From NCBI GenBank assembly GCA_031769625.1, contig JAUIMM010001586.1, positions 906,501 to 970,500 on the forward strand: a stretch of DNA of 64,000 bases. Reading direction: 5' to 3'. How positions within the stretch are numbered: position 1 is the first letter of the stretch; every line of letters begins with the position of its first letter. Below the pieces are notes generated by a model. That model did no database searches. It was not told where the DNA came from and saw nothing but the letters and a program-made list of their open reading frames with translations. Source of the stretch: Taudactylus pleione (taxonomy: Eukaryota > Chordata > Amphibia > Anura > Myobatrachidae). Shown piece after piece: positions 21,301 to 32,760 of the stretch. Position numbers and translations under genes: made by a program.

Positions 21301-23740
21301 TATCCACATCCCACACTGCACTCCCCATCTCCCACCCACATCCCACACGGTGCTCCCCTACACCTATCCATATCCCACACACTGTGCTCCCCTTCCCCTA
21401 TCCACATCCCACACTGTGCTCACCTTCCCCTATCCACATCCCACACACTGCGCTCCCCTTCTCCCACCCACATCCCACACACTGCACTCCCTTTCCCCTA
21501 TCCACATCCCACACACTGCGCTCCCCTTCTCCCACCCACATCCCACACACTGCACTACCTTTCCCCTATCCACATCCCACACACTGCGCTCCCCTTCTCC
21601 CATCCACATCCCACACACTGCGCTCCCTTTCCCCTATCCACATCCCACACACTGTGCTCCCCTTTCCCTATCCACATCCCACACACTGTGCTCCCCTTCA
21701 CCTATCCACATCCCACACTGCGCTCCCCTTCCCCTATCCACATCCCACACACTGCACTCCCCTTCCCCTATCCACATCCCACACACTGCGCTCCCCTTCT
21801 CCTATCCACATCCCACACACAGTGCTACCTTTCCTAATCCACATCCCATACACTGCACTCCCATTTCCCTATCCACATCCCACTCTGTGCTCCCCTTCCC
21901 CTATCCACATCCCACACACTGTGCTCCCCTCCCTTACCACATCCAATACACTGCACTCCCCTTTCCACATCCCACACTGCACTCCCCTTCCCCCAGCCAC
22001 ATCCTACACCGCTTCTCCCACCCACATCGCACACACTGTGCTCCCCTTCCCCTATCCACATCCCACACATCGCTACCCTTCTCCTATCCACATCCCACAC
22101 ATTGCGCTCCCCTTCTCCTATCCTCATCCCACACACTGTGCTCCCCTTCCTCTATCCACATCCCACACTGCACTCCCCTTCTCCCTTCCATATCCCAGAC
22201 TGTGCTCCCCTTCCCCTATCCACATCCCACACACTGTGCTCCCCTTCCTCTATCCACCTCCCACACTGTGCTCCCCTTCTCCCATCCATATCCCACAGAC
22301 TGCACTCCCCTTCCCCTATCCACATCCCACACACTGTGCTCCCCTTCTCCCATCCATATCCCACACACTGCGCTCCCCTTCCCCTATCCATATCCCACTG
22401 CGCTCCTCTTCCCCTATCCACATCCCACACACTGCTCTCCCCTTCCCCTATCCACATCCCACACACTGTGCTCCCCTTCTCCCACACACATCCCACACAC
22501 TGTGCTCCACTTCCCCATCCACATCCCACACACTGCGCTCCCCTTCCCCTATCCACATCCCGCACTGCGCTCCCATTCCCCTATCCACATCCCACACACT
22601 GCACTCCCCTTCTCCTATCCACATCCCACACACTGCACTCCCCTTCCCCTATCCACATCCCACACACTGCGCTCCCGTTCTCGTATCCACATCCCACACA
22701 CAGGGCTCCCCTTCCTAATCCACATCCCACACACTGTGCTCCCCTTCCCTTACCACATCCAATACACTGCACTCCCCTTTCCACATCCCACACACTGCGC
22801 TCCCCTTCCCCTATCCACTTCCCACACACTGCACTCCCCTTCCCCTATCCACATCCCACACTGTGCTCCCCTTCTCCTATCCACATTCCACACACAGTGC
22901 TCTCCTTTCCCTATCCACATCCTACACACTGTGCTCCCCTTCCCCTATCCACATCCCACACACTGTGCTCCCCTTCCGCTATCCACATCCCACACACTGT
23001 GCTCTCCTTCCCCTATCCACATCCCACACACTGTGCTCTCCTTCCCCTATCCACATCCCACACACTGCGCTCCCCTTTCCCTATCCACATCCCACACTGC
23101 ACTCCCCTTCCCCTATCCACATCCCACACACTGTGCTCCCCTTCCCCTATCCACATCCCACACACTGTGCTCCCCTTCCCCTATCCACATCCCACACACT
23201 GTGCTCCCCTTCCCCTATCCACATCCCACACACTGTGCTCCCCTTCCCCCATCCACATCCCACACACTGTGCTCCCCTTCCCCCAGCCACATCCCACACT
23301 GCGCTCCCCATCCCCTATCCACATCCCACACCACTTCTCCCATCCACATTCCACATAATGCGCTTCCCTTCTCCCATCCATATCCCACACTCAGTGCTCC
23401 CCTTCTCCCATTCACATCCCAAACACTGCACTCCTCTTTCCCTGTCTATGTCCCACACAAGGCTCCCCTTTCTACATCACACACAGTGCTCTCTTTACCC
23501 CATCCACAACCAACACAGGGCTTCCTTTCCCCTACCTACATGAACAGAGGGCTCCCCTTCCCCCACCCACATCCCACACAGGACTTCCCTTCCCCTAGCT
23601 TCAGCTACACAGGGCTCCCCTTCCCCCATCCACAACCCACACAATGCTCCCCTTGCCCTAGCTACAGCAACACTGGGCTTTCTCCCCTTCCCCTATCCAC
23701 ATCCCTCACAGGATTCCTCTTTTCCCTTGTGTTCCCATTC
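18323..23740. repeat. 34-bp C-rich satellite, about 155 copies
   Basis: The unit is built of CTATCCACATCCCACACACT followed by GTGCTCCCCTTCCC. Variants replace CTATCC by CCATCC or GTGCTC by GCGCTC, and some lack one CACA. The plus strand is pyrimidine-rich and almost without stop codons. Because 34 is not a multiple of 3, all three plus frames stay open for hundreds of codons with a 34-residue period; these are artefacts. The array decays after about 23400. The minus strand carries GGGGAAGGGGAGC in each unit, which has G-quadruplex potential. Confidence 0.97.
19771..21760. repeat. Higher-order repeat of about 669 bp within the satellite, three copies
   Basis: Distinctive variants recur in register: CATCTCCCACCCACATCCC at 19987, 20657 and 21326 (intervals 670 and 669), and CACAATGAGCTCC at 19771, 20409 and 21078 (intervals 638 and 669). 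Blocks 2 and 3 are nearly identical, block 1 less so. This shows amplification of ~20-unit blocks by unequal exchange. Confidence 0.9.
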
Positions 23741-23998
23741 CCCTCCTCCAGGTATTACAACTAAAATAACCCCACCCCCTCCTGCAGCCGCGGCTCCCCT
23801 CACTGTACTGCACTTAACTTTTATTTTCATAGAAATTATTACTACTCACCGGCCGGTAGCTGCTGCTGCTGCTGGCCGGTACCTAGAGAGGCTGAGCACT
23901 GAGTTGGAGATGGGGTTGTTTTATGATGACTCCTCGGACCACTGAGGAATCATCAGGCAGCCCCACACCCACCCCAGATGCTAAGCTTCACCGGCATT

Positions 23999-25744
23999 GG
24001 GCCATATTCAATTACAGGCGAAAAGTCCATTAACGCCGATAATTTACAACTGATGTCGTCATTTTCGCCTGGTTCACTTATCCCCAGGTGCGAAAAGTCT
24101 TTGAAAAAAAATGGGGATACATTTTCACCACTGTTTAGGTGGCAAAAAAAAGTGCAGAATTGGGGTTTTGGGGTGCAGAATAAAAAAAAAATAGCGTGCA
24201 GCCCTTTTAGTAATCTGTTTTAAAAAAAGAATTAAAAAAGGTCCTCTGGACACCCCAAAAAATTTACTTTTATTTTGGGGCGGAAAAAAAAAATATTGGG
24301 GGACAGGCTTCTAAACTAGTGAAATCGATTCCCTGGTGGGATTCCAAGTATGCAGCAGGTGTTTTCTAGAATGCGGCTGGTAGCGGCAGGTGCATTTTTG
24401 AAGAATTTTAAAAAATTACTCTCGGGACTTAAAAATATGCTTTTATAATATAGAGTGCGACCATGCGCTACAGAAATGCGCTGATTGTGTTATGGGGAGC
24501 TCCTCCGATACTGGAGCAGTCCCTTCTCCTAAATATAAATTCCAGTAATAAAGGATGCGGTCGGAGCGCTACACCCTTTTTAATAGTATTGGTTAATGCA
24601 ATGAGGCAATATGTTTTCCACTGTTCACACTGTGTGGACGTGCTATTAAGAATGAATACTAGGTGTAAATACAATAATAAATGTTTACTAAATAACAAAT
24701 AGTAAAATTACAAAGACACACTGGGTATAAGACTTGATGAAGCGTCCAACTAAAGGTGCTGTATGCTAAGAAAATCAGATACATACAAAATTGACCTAAT
24801 GTAGTAAGATAATAGTGTTATTCTTGATGTGTAACACACTGACCACAGCGGGTCACACAGTAGATGAGTGGTGAATGAAAGACTGCCCAAATCAGACAAG
24901 AAAAACTAACACAGGATGAACCTGTGATAGTCACTGGATGATGTCGAATCTTATGTCACGAATAAACAAAATGGCTGCCATTTGTGGAGGGGATGTAACT
25001 GCGTGGGCTCTTAACGAGCTGCACACCATTGACCCCCTCCTTGAGGACACTTTCCTTCCTCTGTAACTTCCAGATAACCGGTCCTCCCTGATGCTGTCTT
25101 CTCTCGCTTACTTCCGTCTCGATGTGGTGTGTGGTCGGGGCCGCGTAATCACCGAGCCACGGGAGTTGGTAGCAGCGGTTGATGGTGCATAAGGTTGTGG
25201 GTTAACTCCTCTGTCATACGTGTGGTGTGGGGTCTCAAACACGTTTCCGCCTTTGTCAAGGAGGTGCTGATAGGTTAACTCTTTGTGGTTTTATAGGCCC
25301 AGTGTTCCCATATTGATATGATGTAAGCCAAAGTGGGCGGTCCTTAATCTCATCTGTTCTCGATGTTCCCTCTTCACTGGCAGTTCATAATCGGGGATAA
25401 ATAAATATGGGACTAAATGCTTAGTTGTAGATTCCTTCACAATGATGTTAATCAGATAAACATGATTGCACATATAGATATTATAGATATATATAAAATG
25501 TGATGTGCATGTCCAGATACTTAAACATATATACATACAGACATACATGAACACATCACACATTGTAATGGCTCCTGTAGTTGCATAATCCACAGTAGCC
25601 ATTATCCAGCTTACATCCTCTAAATGGTGCCCTGTTGTTTGGCAATAATCATAACTCTCTGGTTATAATGTCATAGGGTAGTACCCAGTGATCATAAAGG
25701 AATGTATAGGGGTCGGACTTTTCACCTCAAATTGAATATGGCCC
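23999..25744. mobile_element. 1.75-kb TIR-bounded mosaic element
   Basis: The left end GGGCCATATTCAATT continuing AGGCGAAAAGTCC, and the complement of the right end, match over about 30 bp with three mismatches. The flanks are ATT and ATA, so the 3-bp duplication is imperfect. It seems to have captured or been invaded by a retroelement-like stretch (24443-25300). No transposase frame. Confidence 0.65.
24443..25300 (-). mobile_element. Possible Penelope-like element UTR fragment
   Basis: Read on the minus strand, 25276-25230 contains CCTTGACAAAGG followed by CGGAAACGTGTTTGAG. This resembles the 3' half of the hammerhead-type motifs found in Penelope-like element terminal repeats. Downstream is non-coding AT-rich leader-like DNA. 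No reverse transcriptase frame. Low confidence; it could be another repeat. Confidence 0.3.
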
Positions 25745-26399
25745 ATAGTGTCTTATTGAAGGCTGTACAGGGTGTTACAGTCTGATGCTGATGCCAGGCC
25801 AGTTCCGTGAGGGTAATGGCGGCTGTGGCCTTGGCGGGCAAGGGCGGACAAGGATAGTATCAGTGGCGGTTGTAGGGGCGCCAGCAGGGTGACTGCGGCC
25901 ACGGGCTCAAGCTGCAGCTCCCCGGGCGATAGCCATGCTTGCCCACCCCTAGAACTGCCTACATGTAAGCATGCCAGTGTTCTGAGACCCTAAGTATCAG
26001 TTGCGGATAGCTTTATACCCCAAAATGGCAGTTACCAATGACTGCATATATGACAATAAATTTTGGTTCCCCACTCGTAGCTTACATACTGTATCTCTGA
26101 CAGTTCACCACAAGGGCGAGATGAAGCCGGATATACAGCTACAACAACCATCATGAGGTTTGGAACTTTAGACCTGCCTTGTTTGACATAAATTAATGAC
26201 ATTTTAAAATAATCTAAATCTATTTAATCTGTAGTTATTATTTTACATTGTGCTTTGTAATGTTTCAATATGATACAAATCAATATGAGCAGAACATATA
26301 GGAACCCATTAAAGCATACTATAGTTATACACAGTAAAGACCTTTGCTAGGTCTGTAAGACCAATGAAGTACACAAATGATCACCTCTGTGTAAGCATG
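25745..26399. other. Presumed intron/upstream DNA of the lectin gene
   Basis: No exon seen. I looked for a sequence encoding a GxLKQIDAG-type tectonin repeat start and found none here. Confidence 0.4.
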
Positions 26400-26402
26400 T
26401 TA

Positions 26403-26744
26403 AGGTGCCTACTGCCTATACACTTAGCGATATTTTACACAATTTGCCTGATTCCGATGCATCGTGGCGACAAATCGTGTAAAATACGCCAAAATTGTGT
26501 GTCCACTCACGATGACGATGCGCGTCCTCGCAGGTCGTACATCACATCTTTGGATCTGCCGTGCTGTAGGGCAGATCTGACAATCTCAGACACAATGCAC
26601 TGGCATATTAGGAGGCAGAATAGATCATTTGTCACATTGGACAGTTTTTAACACCAAATCGTGCCCACGACTGCCGGGGAGAGTTCCAGGGGAAATCGGA
26701 CACAATGTCGGATCATGAGAATATCGCCAAGTGTGTAGGCACCT
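26403..26744. mobile_element. 342-bp MITE just upstream of a lectin exon, TTA duplication
   Basis: The ends AGGTGCCTACTGCC and GTGTGTAGGCACCT are inverted. TTA flanks both sides (26400-26402, 26745-26747). It ends only 33 bp before the exon at 26778. Confidence 0.82.
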
Positions 26745-26777
26745 TTACACTAATCCATGTCCACTCTCTCACTACAG

Positions 26778-27111
26778 GTCTTCTGAAACAGGTGGATGCT
26801 GGAGGCAACAAGTTCATTTCTGGTGTGAATATGAATGATGAAATTTTTTGCCTGAATGAGGGACAAACAGTTTCCACACCTTCAAAACCATCATACACAA
26901 GAATAGATGGGAGTCTGAAATATTACAGCTGTGGGCTCCGTGGCTGTTGGGGAGCGAACCGCTACAGCGATATATATTACCGCTACCATGTGAAACCCAC
27001 AGCCTGCCAGGGAACTGAATGGCGGCTGATACCAGGGAGTCTAGTCATGGTGGAAGTCGGTACTGATGGTTCAGTGTATGGCGTGGACTCCAATGGCGAT
27101 GTGTTCTACAG
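26778..27111 (+). CDS. Fish-egg-lectin-like (tectonin) protein, penultimate exon
   Basis: The exon follows a CACTACAG acceptor and ends at a TACAG|GTATAG donor (334 nt, entering in phase 1, leaving in phase 2). It encodes about 111 residues with tectonin beta-propeller repeats: LLKQVDAGGNKF, GVNMNDEIFCLNE, SLKYYSCGLRGCWG, YHVKPTACQGTEW and VEVGTDGSVYGVDSNGDVFY, the signature order of fish-egg lectins and leukolectins. These are secreted lectins of eggs and innate immune cells. Joined to 30770-30935 the frame continues exactly as the family does. Reading on past the donor would give a stop at 27134-27136. Earlier exons, with the signal peptide and first two tectonin repeats, are not visible, so they lie outside the window, beyond the repeats, or are lost. 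Confidence 0.88.
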
Positions 27112-27575
27112 GTATAGCACTGGGGTCACTTTGTAAAGTAAATGACATTATTTAACTACAATACATTTTATTAAGCTTTTCAGGATCATAGTGATACAGA
27201 TGTAGCATCTTTCTATTCCAGCAGATGGAGTAACCAGGGTTGCCAAAAGGAGGGGAGAGTGTCCAAATGACCTATGCCCAGGACTATGTAAGGCCCAGAA
27301 GTGCAGGGGAGGCGTAACCATGCCCCCCTGTGATGCTGCGAGTATGCCCGGTGTGCACAGTAGCAATATACTGTATAGATCAGGGCATAGTCACGTCCCC
27401 TACAGTGGCTACCCCCACTTCTGTATTCACGGCCCCATGTGTGACTGGTACAGCATCAAGACTGCGTTTAGGACTGTGCTCAGTATACAGACTTTAGGGG
27501 GTAAATTTACTAAAGGTCGATTTTGATCTTTTTGTTTTTCTGCAATATCCCCCAATCTTGCAAGTCAGAGACTTA
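27112..27575. other. Intron, first part
   Basis: No gene. A MITE-like single end GGGGGTAAATTTACTAAAGG is seen at 27498. Confidence 0.4.
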
Positions 27576-27626
27576 TGCTGGGCATACACTGCCAGATACA
27601 ATGCCTGTCAGGCCGACAATGGGTGG

Positions 27627-28075
27627 GATGCACTAACCTAATGCTGTACATATCGCCAGACATCGCATCCGTACTGATCACATATGCACTAACATAATGC
27701 TGTACATACCGCCAGACATCGCATTATTACTGATCACATATGCACTAACATAATGCTGTACATACCGCCAGACATCGCATCCGTACTGATCACATATGCA
27801 CTACATACCGCCAGACATCGCATTATTACTGATCACATATGCACTAACATAATGCTGTACATACCACCAGACATCGCATCCATACTGATCACATATGCAT
27901 TAACCTAATGCTGTACATACCGCCAGACATCGCATTATTACTGATCACATATGCACTAACATAATGCTGTACATACCGCCAGACATCGCATTCTTAACGA
28001 TCACATATGCACTAACATAATGCTGTACATACCGCCTGACATCACATCCGTACTGATCACATATGATGTGGCGGC
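27627..28075. repeat. 56-bp minisatellite, about 8 units
   Basis: Units contain CTGTACATACCGCCAGACAT, then a CGCAT step and TGATCACATATGCACTAAC. They start at 27644, 27700, 27756, 27856, 27910, 27966 and 28022, and one near 27805 is shortened. CCGTAC and TTATTAC variants partly alternate. Confidence 0.92.
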
Positions 28076-28131
28076 TGTGGGGCATTCTGCGAGGGATCTG
28101 ATCCCTCATAGCAGCGTGATGCGGTAGAGGC

Positions 28132-28210
28132 CCAGGGGCGTATCTATAATGGGTGCAAGGTGTGCGGGGAACACGGGCCTCTGTGTCCAGGGGGGCCCAG
28201 AGCCGCACAC
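28132..28210. mobile_element. Left end of a hAT family element
   Basis: CAGGGGCGTATCTA is the same terminus as the 16040 element. The matching right terminus was not located. The body appears to continue on both sides of the nested MITE at 28211. Confidence 0.55.
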
Positions 28211-28605
28211 CATGCTTGCCAACATTTAGCTCCCTCCTTCCGGGAGGGAGCTGTCGGGCTTACTGGGGTGGGGGCGTGACGGGGCCAAAGGGGGTGGGGT
28301 CAAGCACATGACGCTGAATTGGGGGCGGAGCATGGGCATGACAGCGCGATCGTGTCATCGTGGCTCCGCCCCCTCTTCACAATGCCGTGATTAATGGCAT
28401 TGTGCAGCCAGGGGCGGAGCCACGATGACGCGATTCAGCGCGAATCGCGTCACCGGCCCCCCTGCTGCCGGGGTGTGTAATTAAAAGCGCGGGGGGTGCG
28501 GACACATCGCCGAGGCTGGGAGGATTGCCTGCCTTCCCGGGAGGTCGGGAGTGGCACCCGATTTTCGGGAGGCTCCAGACCAAATCGGGAGGGTAGGCAA
28601 GTATG
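28211..28605. mobile_element. 395-bp hAT MITE nested in a hAT element
   Basis: The ends CATGCTTGCC and (complement) CATACTTGCC are inverted. A perfect 8-bp duplication CCGCACAC flanks it (28203-28210, 28606-28613). The interior is GC-rich with repeated TCCCGG motifs and a pair of inverted GGGGCGGAGCCACGATGACGCG-like segments (28340-28430). Confidence 0.9.
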
Positions 28606-28613
28606 CCGCACAC

Positions 28614-29394
28614 CCTGCACCCATAGTATTACTTACCTCTCCGGAGTCCCACGTCTGCGAGGGGTCCGGCACTGTAAAGGCGACTGGGAAATGGCCGCCG
28701 CGGCCATTTTACCGTCATTTGCGCATGTGCAGTACAGGGAAAATGGCCGCCGCAGCCATTTTCCCGGTGACCTGCACATACTCTATAGACTCTGGGCGCA
28801 CTCTAGTGCCCAGAGTCTATAACTCTGGCGCTGGCCGCACACAGCTCAGTGCGCTGCCGGCCGCCGGACAGAGAGGAGGGGGCCCATGTCGGAGACTGCA
28901 CACGGCCCCCTCCTCTCTAGAAACACTCCTGCATAGGCTTCTATAGGGTAACACCAACAAAAGCTGGCATTACCCTCCGCATCGGAGCCATGGCGGACAC
29001 CCAATAGTGGATATGGAAAATGCGGTAAAACCCCGAAAACAGGTTTTTCTTATTGCATTTTCCATTTAGTGCATCCCGCCCATTGTGAGATAACTCAGTG
29101 TATTGTCCCCCCGATATCTGCCATCCGCCCCTGGGGAGGAGACATTTCCCTGTTCCTTCCCTGTGAAGGAACAGGAAAAATGTCTGTCTGTCGGCCGCGG
29201 CTGGGCATTCACTGCCCGATGCAGCCGACATTTAACATACAAAATATCGCATCGGACAGGCATGCTGGACAGGCCGGCATGTCCGACCGATCGATATTTT
29301 ACCCTTGGTCGCCTGCACACACAGTGCATTTATCGGGGGGATCAGTTGATATCGGTGTAGATCACCCCGATAATTGTATAGTGTATGGCCGGCA
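28614..29394. other. Remainder of the mosaic element
   Basis: No gene. ATGGCCGCCGCGGCCATTTT-type palindromes recur at 28690-28762. 28785-28822 is an inverted pair around GACTCTGGGCGCACTCTAG. 29133-29180 holds an inverted repeat of CCCTGTTCCTTCCCTGTGAAGGAACAGG type. Confidence 0.45.
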
Positions 29395-29478
29395 TAATTA
29401 AAGCCAAACTCACACTGAAATTGCAGGTACAAAAAAAATTTAGATGGCATTAGACCATCAGTCAAAACATTGTACTCT

Positions 29479-30075
29479 GGAGCTCATTCAGACCCGGAAG
29501 CTCAGCTGCGATCTCACGCAGCTAAAAGAGGCCGGGTATGCAGATGCCGTGATCGCACTGTCTGGTGGAAGGAAGCCCTCTATGTCTTAGAGAGCGACGG
29601 TAGAGCGAACGCACGCCGGAGTATAAAGCCGCCCACTTTTCATTCTTAGCACACGTCATCTCCAGGAAGTGTATGATTAATCGTAACATCGAGAGCCATC
29701 GGAGCAGCACGCAGCACTTGAGGTAGACCCTACCCCACCACCAGCACTGCTATCACTGCTGGCGGCTCAAGTACAACCAAGTGACGTGTCCAATGACGCT
29801 TCCTTGCTAATTATGCACACCCCTAAAATGCCATTTAGATGCCCAGACACGCCTGCGTTCGCACATCCACTCCCCTATTCACAAGCACCTTCCCCTGTTA
29901 CCACCCACAAATGGCGCTGTCACTCAAAGTAGCGTCCAGTCTGTACTACGAGCGCTCAATTCCTGACCGCAATGAGTGACTCTCGCATGCGCATGTTGCC
30001 GCACACACGTGCAAATGTGCGATTATCGGCCATAGTGTGCGTTCGCAGCTTAGCGCCCGGGTCTGAATCAGGCCC
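29479..30075. mobile_element. 597-bp Harbinger MITE (CTCATTCAGACCC family)
   Basis: The ends GGAGCTCATTCAGACCC and the complement of GGGCCTGATTCAGACCC are inverted. The flanks are TCT and TGT. The interior matches the 35544 element in opposite orientation (the AAGTGTATGATTAATC region and the GGTAGACCCTAC region). The termini are related to the autonomous Harbinger at 1650. Confidence 0.85.
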
Positions 30076-30769
30076 TGTATGCTTTACATAGACCACAATA
30101 GAAATCATGGATTTACTAAAAATTGTACAAAATCACAACAAAATCGCTTCTGAATTCCAGTACAGGACCTCTGACCCCAGTCTGGTACTGGAAAATAAGT
30201 GGGAAAACCAGATTGGTATCCCCCTATTTCTCCAGTAACCAGCACCAGACTGAACCAGCCAGCCACTGAACTATAGCAGGGAGACACACAGCGTGGGGTC
30301 CCCCTGCTCTAATGTAAAACCAACCCCAAAGCGGACTTTCAAGGGCCATTGGAACTTGTAGACCAACTGTAAAAAATATATTTAAAAAAAAAGACTTTAA
30401 ATAATTGCTGGTTTAAAACATCGTCTGGACTTGCTGATGCCTACAAGTCGCAGGCTATTGCATTAACCCCCTAGCCTTGATACATCTCCCCCTTAGAGAG
30501 GACACTGGTATCTAGTGAACTGGCAGGTTGAATTCTCATGATTACTGTGCTTACTGGCTCAGCTTATGTAAGAGCACAGAGATGGCAGTGGTAAATAGCA
30601 TTCTCGTGACTATTGCTCCAGTTCATAAAATGTCTGCCACCACCAGTGTACAGTACGTAGATGACAGGTGACTTCCAATCAGATTTCATCTATTACAATT
30701 ACAGTATCTTATTATTACAATAATTATGTCAATGTCCTATACTCAATCATCCTTCCCTCTCTATTCCAG
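30076..30769. other. Intron, last part
   Basis: 30103-30495 looks like another dispersed repeat (GGATTTACTAAAAATTG at the left, a CCAGACTGAACCAGCCAGCC block inside). No gene. Confidence 0.4.
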
Positions 30770-30935
30770 GGAGGGGGTCACTACTGAGAATCCTATCGGA
30801 ACATCGTGGATAAAAATGGATTTTTCTTTCAGTATCAGGCACGTAACCTATGATGCCGGATTCCTATGGCTTCTCTCACTGAAAGGAGAAATCTTTAAAT
30901 GTAAAGTCAATGGCGCAGTTTTCCTGTCTACATGA
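30770..30935 (+). CDS. Fish-egg-lectin-like (tectonin) protein, last exon
   Basis: The acceptor CTATTCCAG is followed by 166 nt that complete the split arginine codon and read EGVTTENPIGTSWIKMD, then SIRHVTYDAGFLWLLSLKG and EIFKCKV, ending TGA. This is the closing tectonin repeat of the fish-egg lectin family, where the last blade typically reads GVT.xNP.GT.W...I.HVSYD.G.LW. The intron from 27112 to 30769 is 3.66 kb. A poly(A) signal follows. No lesion in either visible exon. Whether the gene is complete depends on exons not in view. Confidence 0.88.
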
Positions 30936-31031
30936 TAACAGAGTGAATATGAGAGCAGACTTAAAACAAAATCTCAGCTAATGGAATTTATAGTGTAATA
31001 ATGTCCTTACAACTCTGGGTCTGTGTACCAC

Positions 31032-31037
31032 AATAAA
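31032..31037 (+). terminator. Poly(A) signal of the lectin gene
   Basis: AATAAA 97 bp after the stop codon, with TGTCC/TTTTG downstream. Confidence 0.75.
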
Positions 31038-31358
31038 GCATGCAAATTCAAATATTTTGTCCTTTATATGTCAAGGTAAAATATCTATTAGTTTCCCAGA
31101 GAATATAAATATGGAAAGAATCACAGGTTCCTGTCTATACGGCAGCCTATTGTGTAGACAAGAGACACTTCACAATTCTCTAATAGTCCCATATAGACAA
31201 TAATTATACACAAGAATAGGTGCGTGTATATAGTCCCAGCATCAGAGAGATCTTGTAATCTCCATGTGATATCACTTAACAGTGGTGGTTACAAAGCATG
31301 TAGTAAACCAGAAAACAGTACCTCATAGCGTAATTCTGTCAGATATAGATCACCCATG

Positions 31359-31533
31359 GGGGTATATTTACTAAAGTGAGAGTTTTTAGAAATGGAAATG
31401 TTGCCCATAGCAACCAATCAGATTCTACTTAACATTTAACTAGCAGATTCTAGAAGATAATAGCTAAAATCTGGTTGGTTGCTATGGACAACATCTCCAC
31501 TTCTAAAAACTCTCACTTTAGTAAATGTACCCC
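31359..31533. mobile_element. 175-bp palindromic MITE
   Basis: The arms GGGGTATATTTACTAAAGTG and complement, with inner arms GTTGCCCATAGCAACCAATC and its near-complement, run nearly the full length. The flanks ATG and TTG are not identical. Confidence 0.8.
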
Positions 31534-32394
31534 TTGGTGTGCCAAGGGAGAAGGAGAAAGTCAAGTGACCCCATTGTTAGAACAGTCTCACAGACAAAGT
31601 ACAAATTGGGAGAAGTCCTTATGAGTATACAGTATATGCTGACACCAAATTTCCTTTATTTTTCCACTAAGAAAAGGTTTCTTCATGTGTCACCAGTATT
31701 GATTCCTCCTAGTCGCTAGTCGCTATTTAGCGCTGCAAGTCGCTTAAGAAACAATTGCTTTCTAGTCCAATCGTGTGGTTCCAAAGCACAAAAAGTTATT
31801 TATGTAAAGAAAAAGTAACACGATGAAAGATTTAACAATTAGAGTAAAAAGCAATAAGTACAGCCGATACATACGCGTGCGCACTGGTCCCAGTATACAG
31901 TCATCAATCCAGAAGTCTGCGGTCGCAAGAAGATGTGTCTACACTGGGATCGGGACACAGCCTATATACCTTACAAAGTTCAGAGTTAACAAAGGGACTA
32001 GTTGACAGGTTTCCATTGGTTCTTGCTTCTGGATAATCTGGTCATTGGTCAGTTCATACGGTGTCATCAGGGGTATGGCTCATTCTTCCAACAGTCTCTC
32101 TATGTAGCTTCCCGCCGAACAACTGGTTAAAACTGACTACAACACTGCACATAAGTAATAACATTCTAGGTAATAACTCCCTATTATCCATAACTAGCGG
32201 ACGCATGATGCGATTTCCTTGCCGATAGAAACGGATGTCTGCAAACAAACAGGGATTTAGTATGATACCAAACATGACATGTCCACAGTATTCTAAACCT
32301 TAGATCTTATTTAAGTACATATTACATCATAATTATTAACATATAATACCTTTAATAACTCTGGTTATTAACTATAGTGTGTGGGAACCATTTT
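31534..32394. other. Non-coding, nothing recognised
   Basis: Mixed sequence, no gene. TAGTCGCTAGTCGCTA is a short duplication at 31712-31727. Confidence 0.4.
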
Positions 32395-32516
32395 ATACAT
32401 ATGCGTTCGCATATGTGTGTCTGTGTATTGAAATAGCAAATGTGCGTATGTGTGTATGTGAATACGCGTACGAGCGTCTATGTGTACGTATATGAATACA
32501 CATACGAGCATCTGTG

Positions 32517-32547
<31 letters not shown>

Positions 32548-32580
32548 GTGTGCGTCAGTATATGTGTGTTGTAGAATCGC
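32395..32580. repeat. TG/TA-rich simple repeat
   Basis: Interrupted GTGTATGTG-type and (TA)n runs (32518-32548), with TACGTATATGAATACACATACG palindromic segments. Confidence 0.8.
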
Positions 32581-32760
32581 ATTTGTGTGCATTGGATTGC
32601 GCCGACACAAAGTAGCGTCGTGGTAACACATTGTCAGACCACAGACGATTAGATCATCAGATAATAATTGCAAGCGATCATATCCAATTATTTGACTTTG
32701 ACACCAGATAAATCGGAAAACCACACCAGACAAGAAATAAAGATAACAGACCCAGAATGA

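Larger units (their letters stand above)
27576..29394. mobile_element. 1.8-kb TIR mosaic element in the lectin intron
   Basis: The ends TGCTGGGCATACAC and GTGTATGGCCGGCA are inverted (12 of 14). The flanks are TTA and TAA. It contains a 56-bp minisatellite and an apparent hAT family segment that itself holds a MITE. No coding capacity recognised. Confidence 0.55.

Noticed and set aside
18263..23764. Very long plus-strand frames (1173, 823 and 804 codons) rich in Pro-His-Ser
   Set aside because: They are the three frames of a 34-bp satellite with no stop codon in its unit; overlapping frames are equally open and no domain or start context supports a protein.
27627..28075. CRISPR-like regular array (56-bp units)
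   Set aside because: The units are contiguous with no unique spacers, in a vertebrate context; it is a minisatellite.
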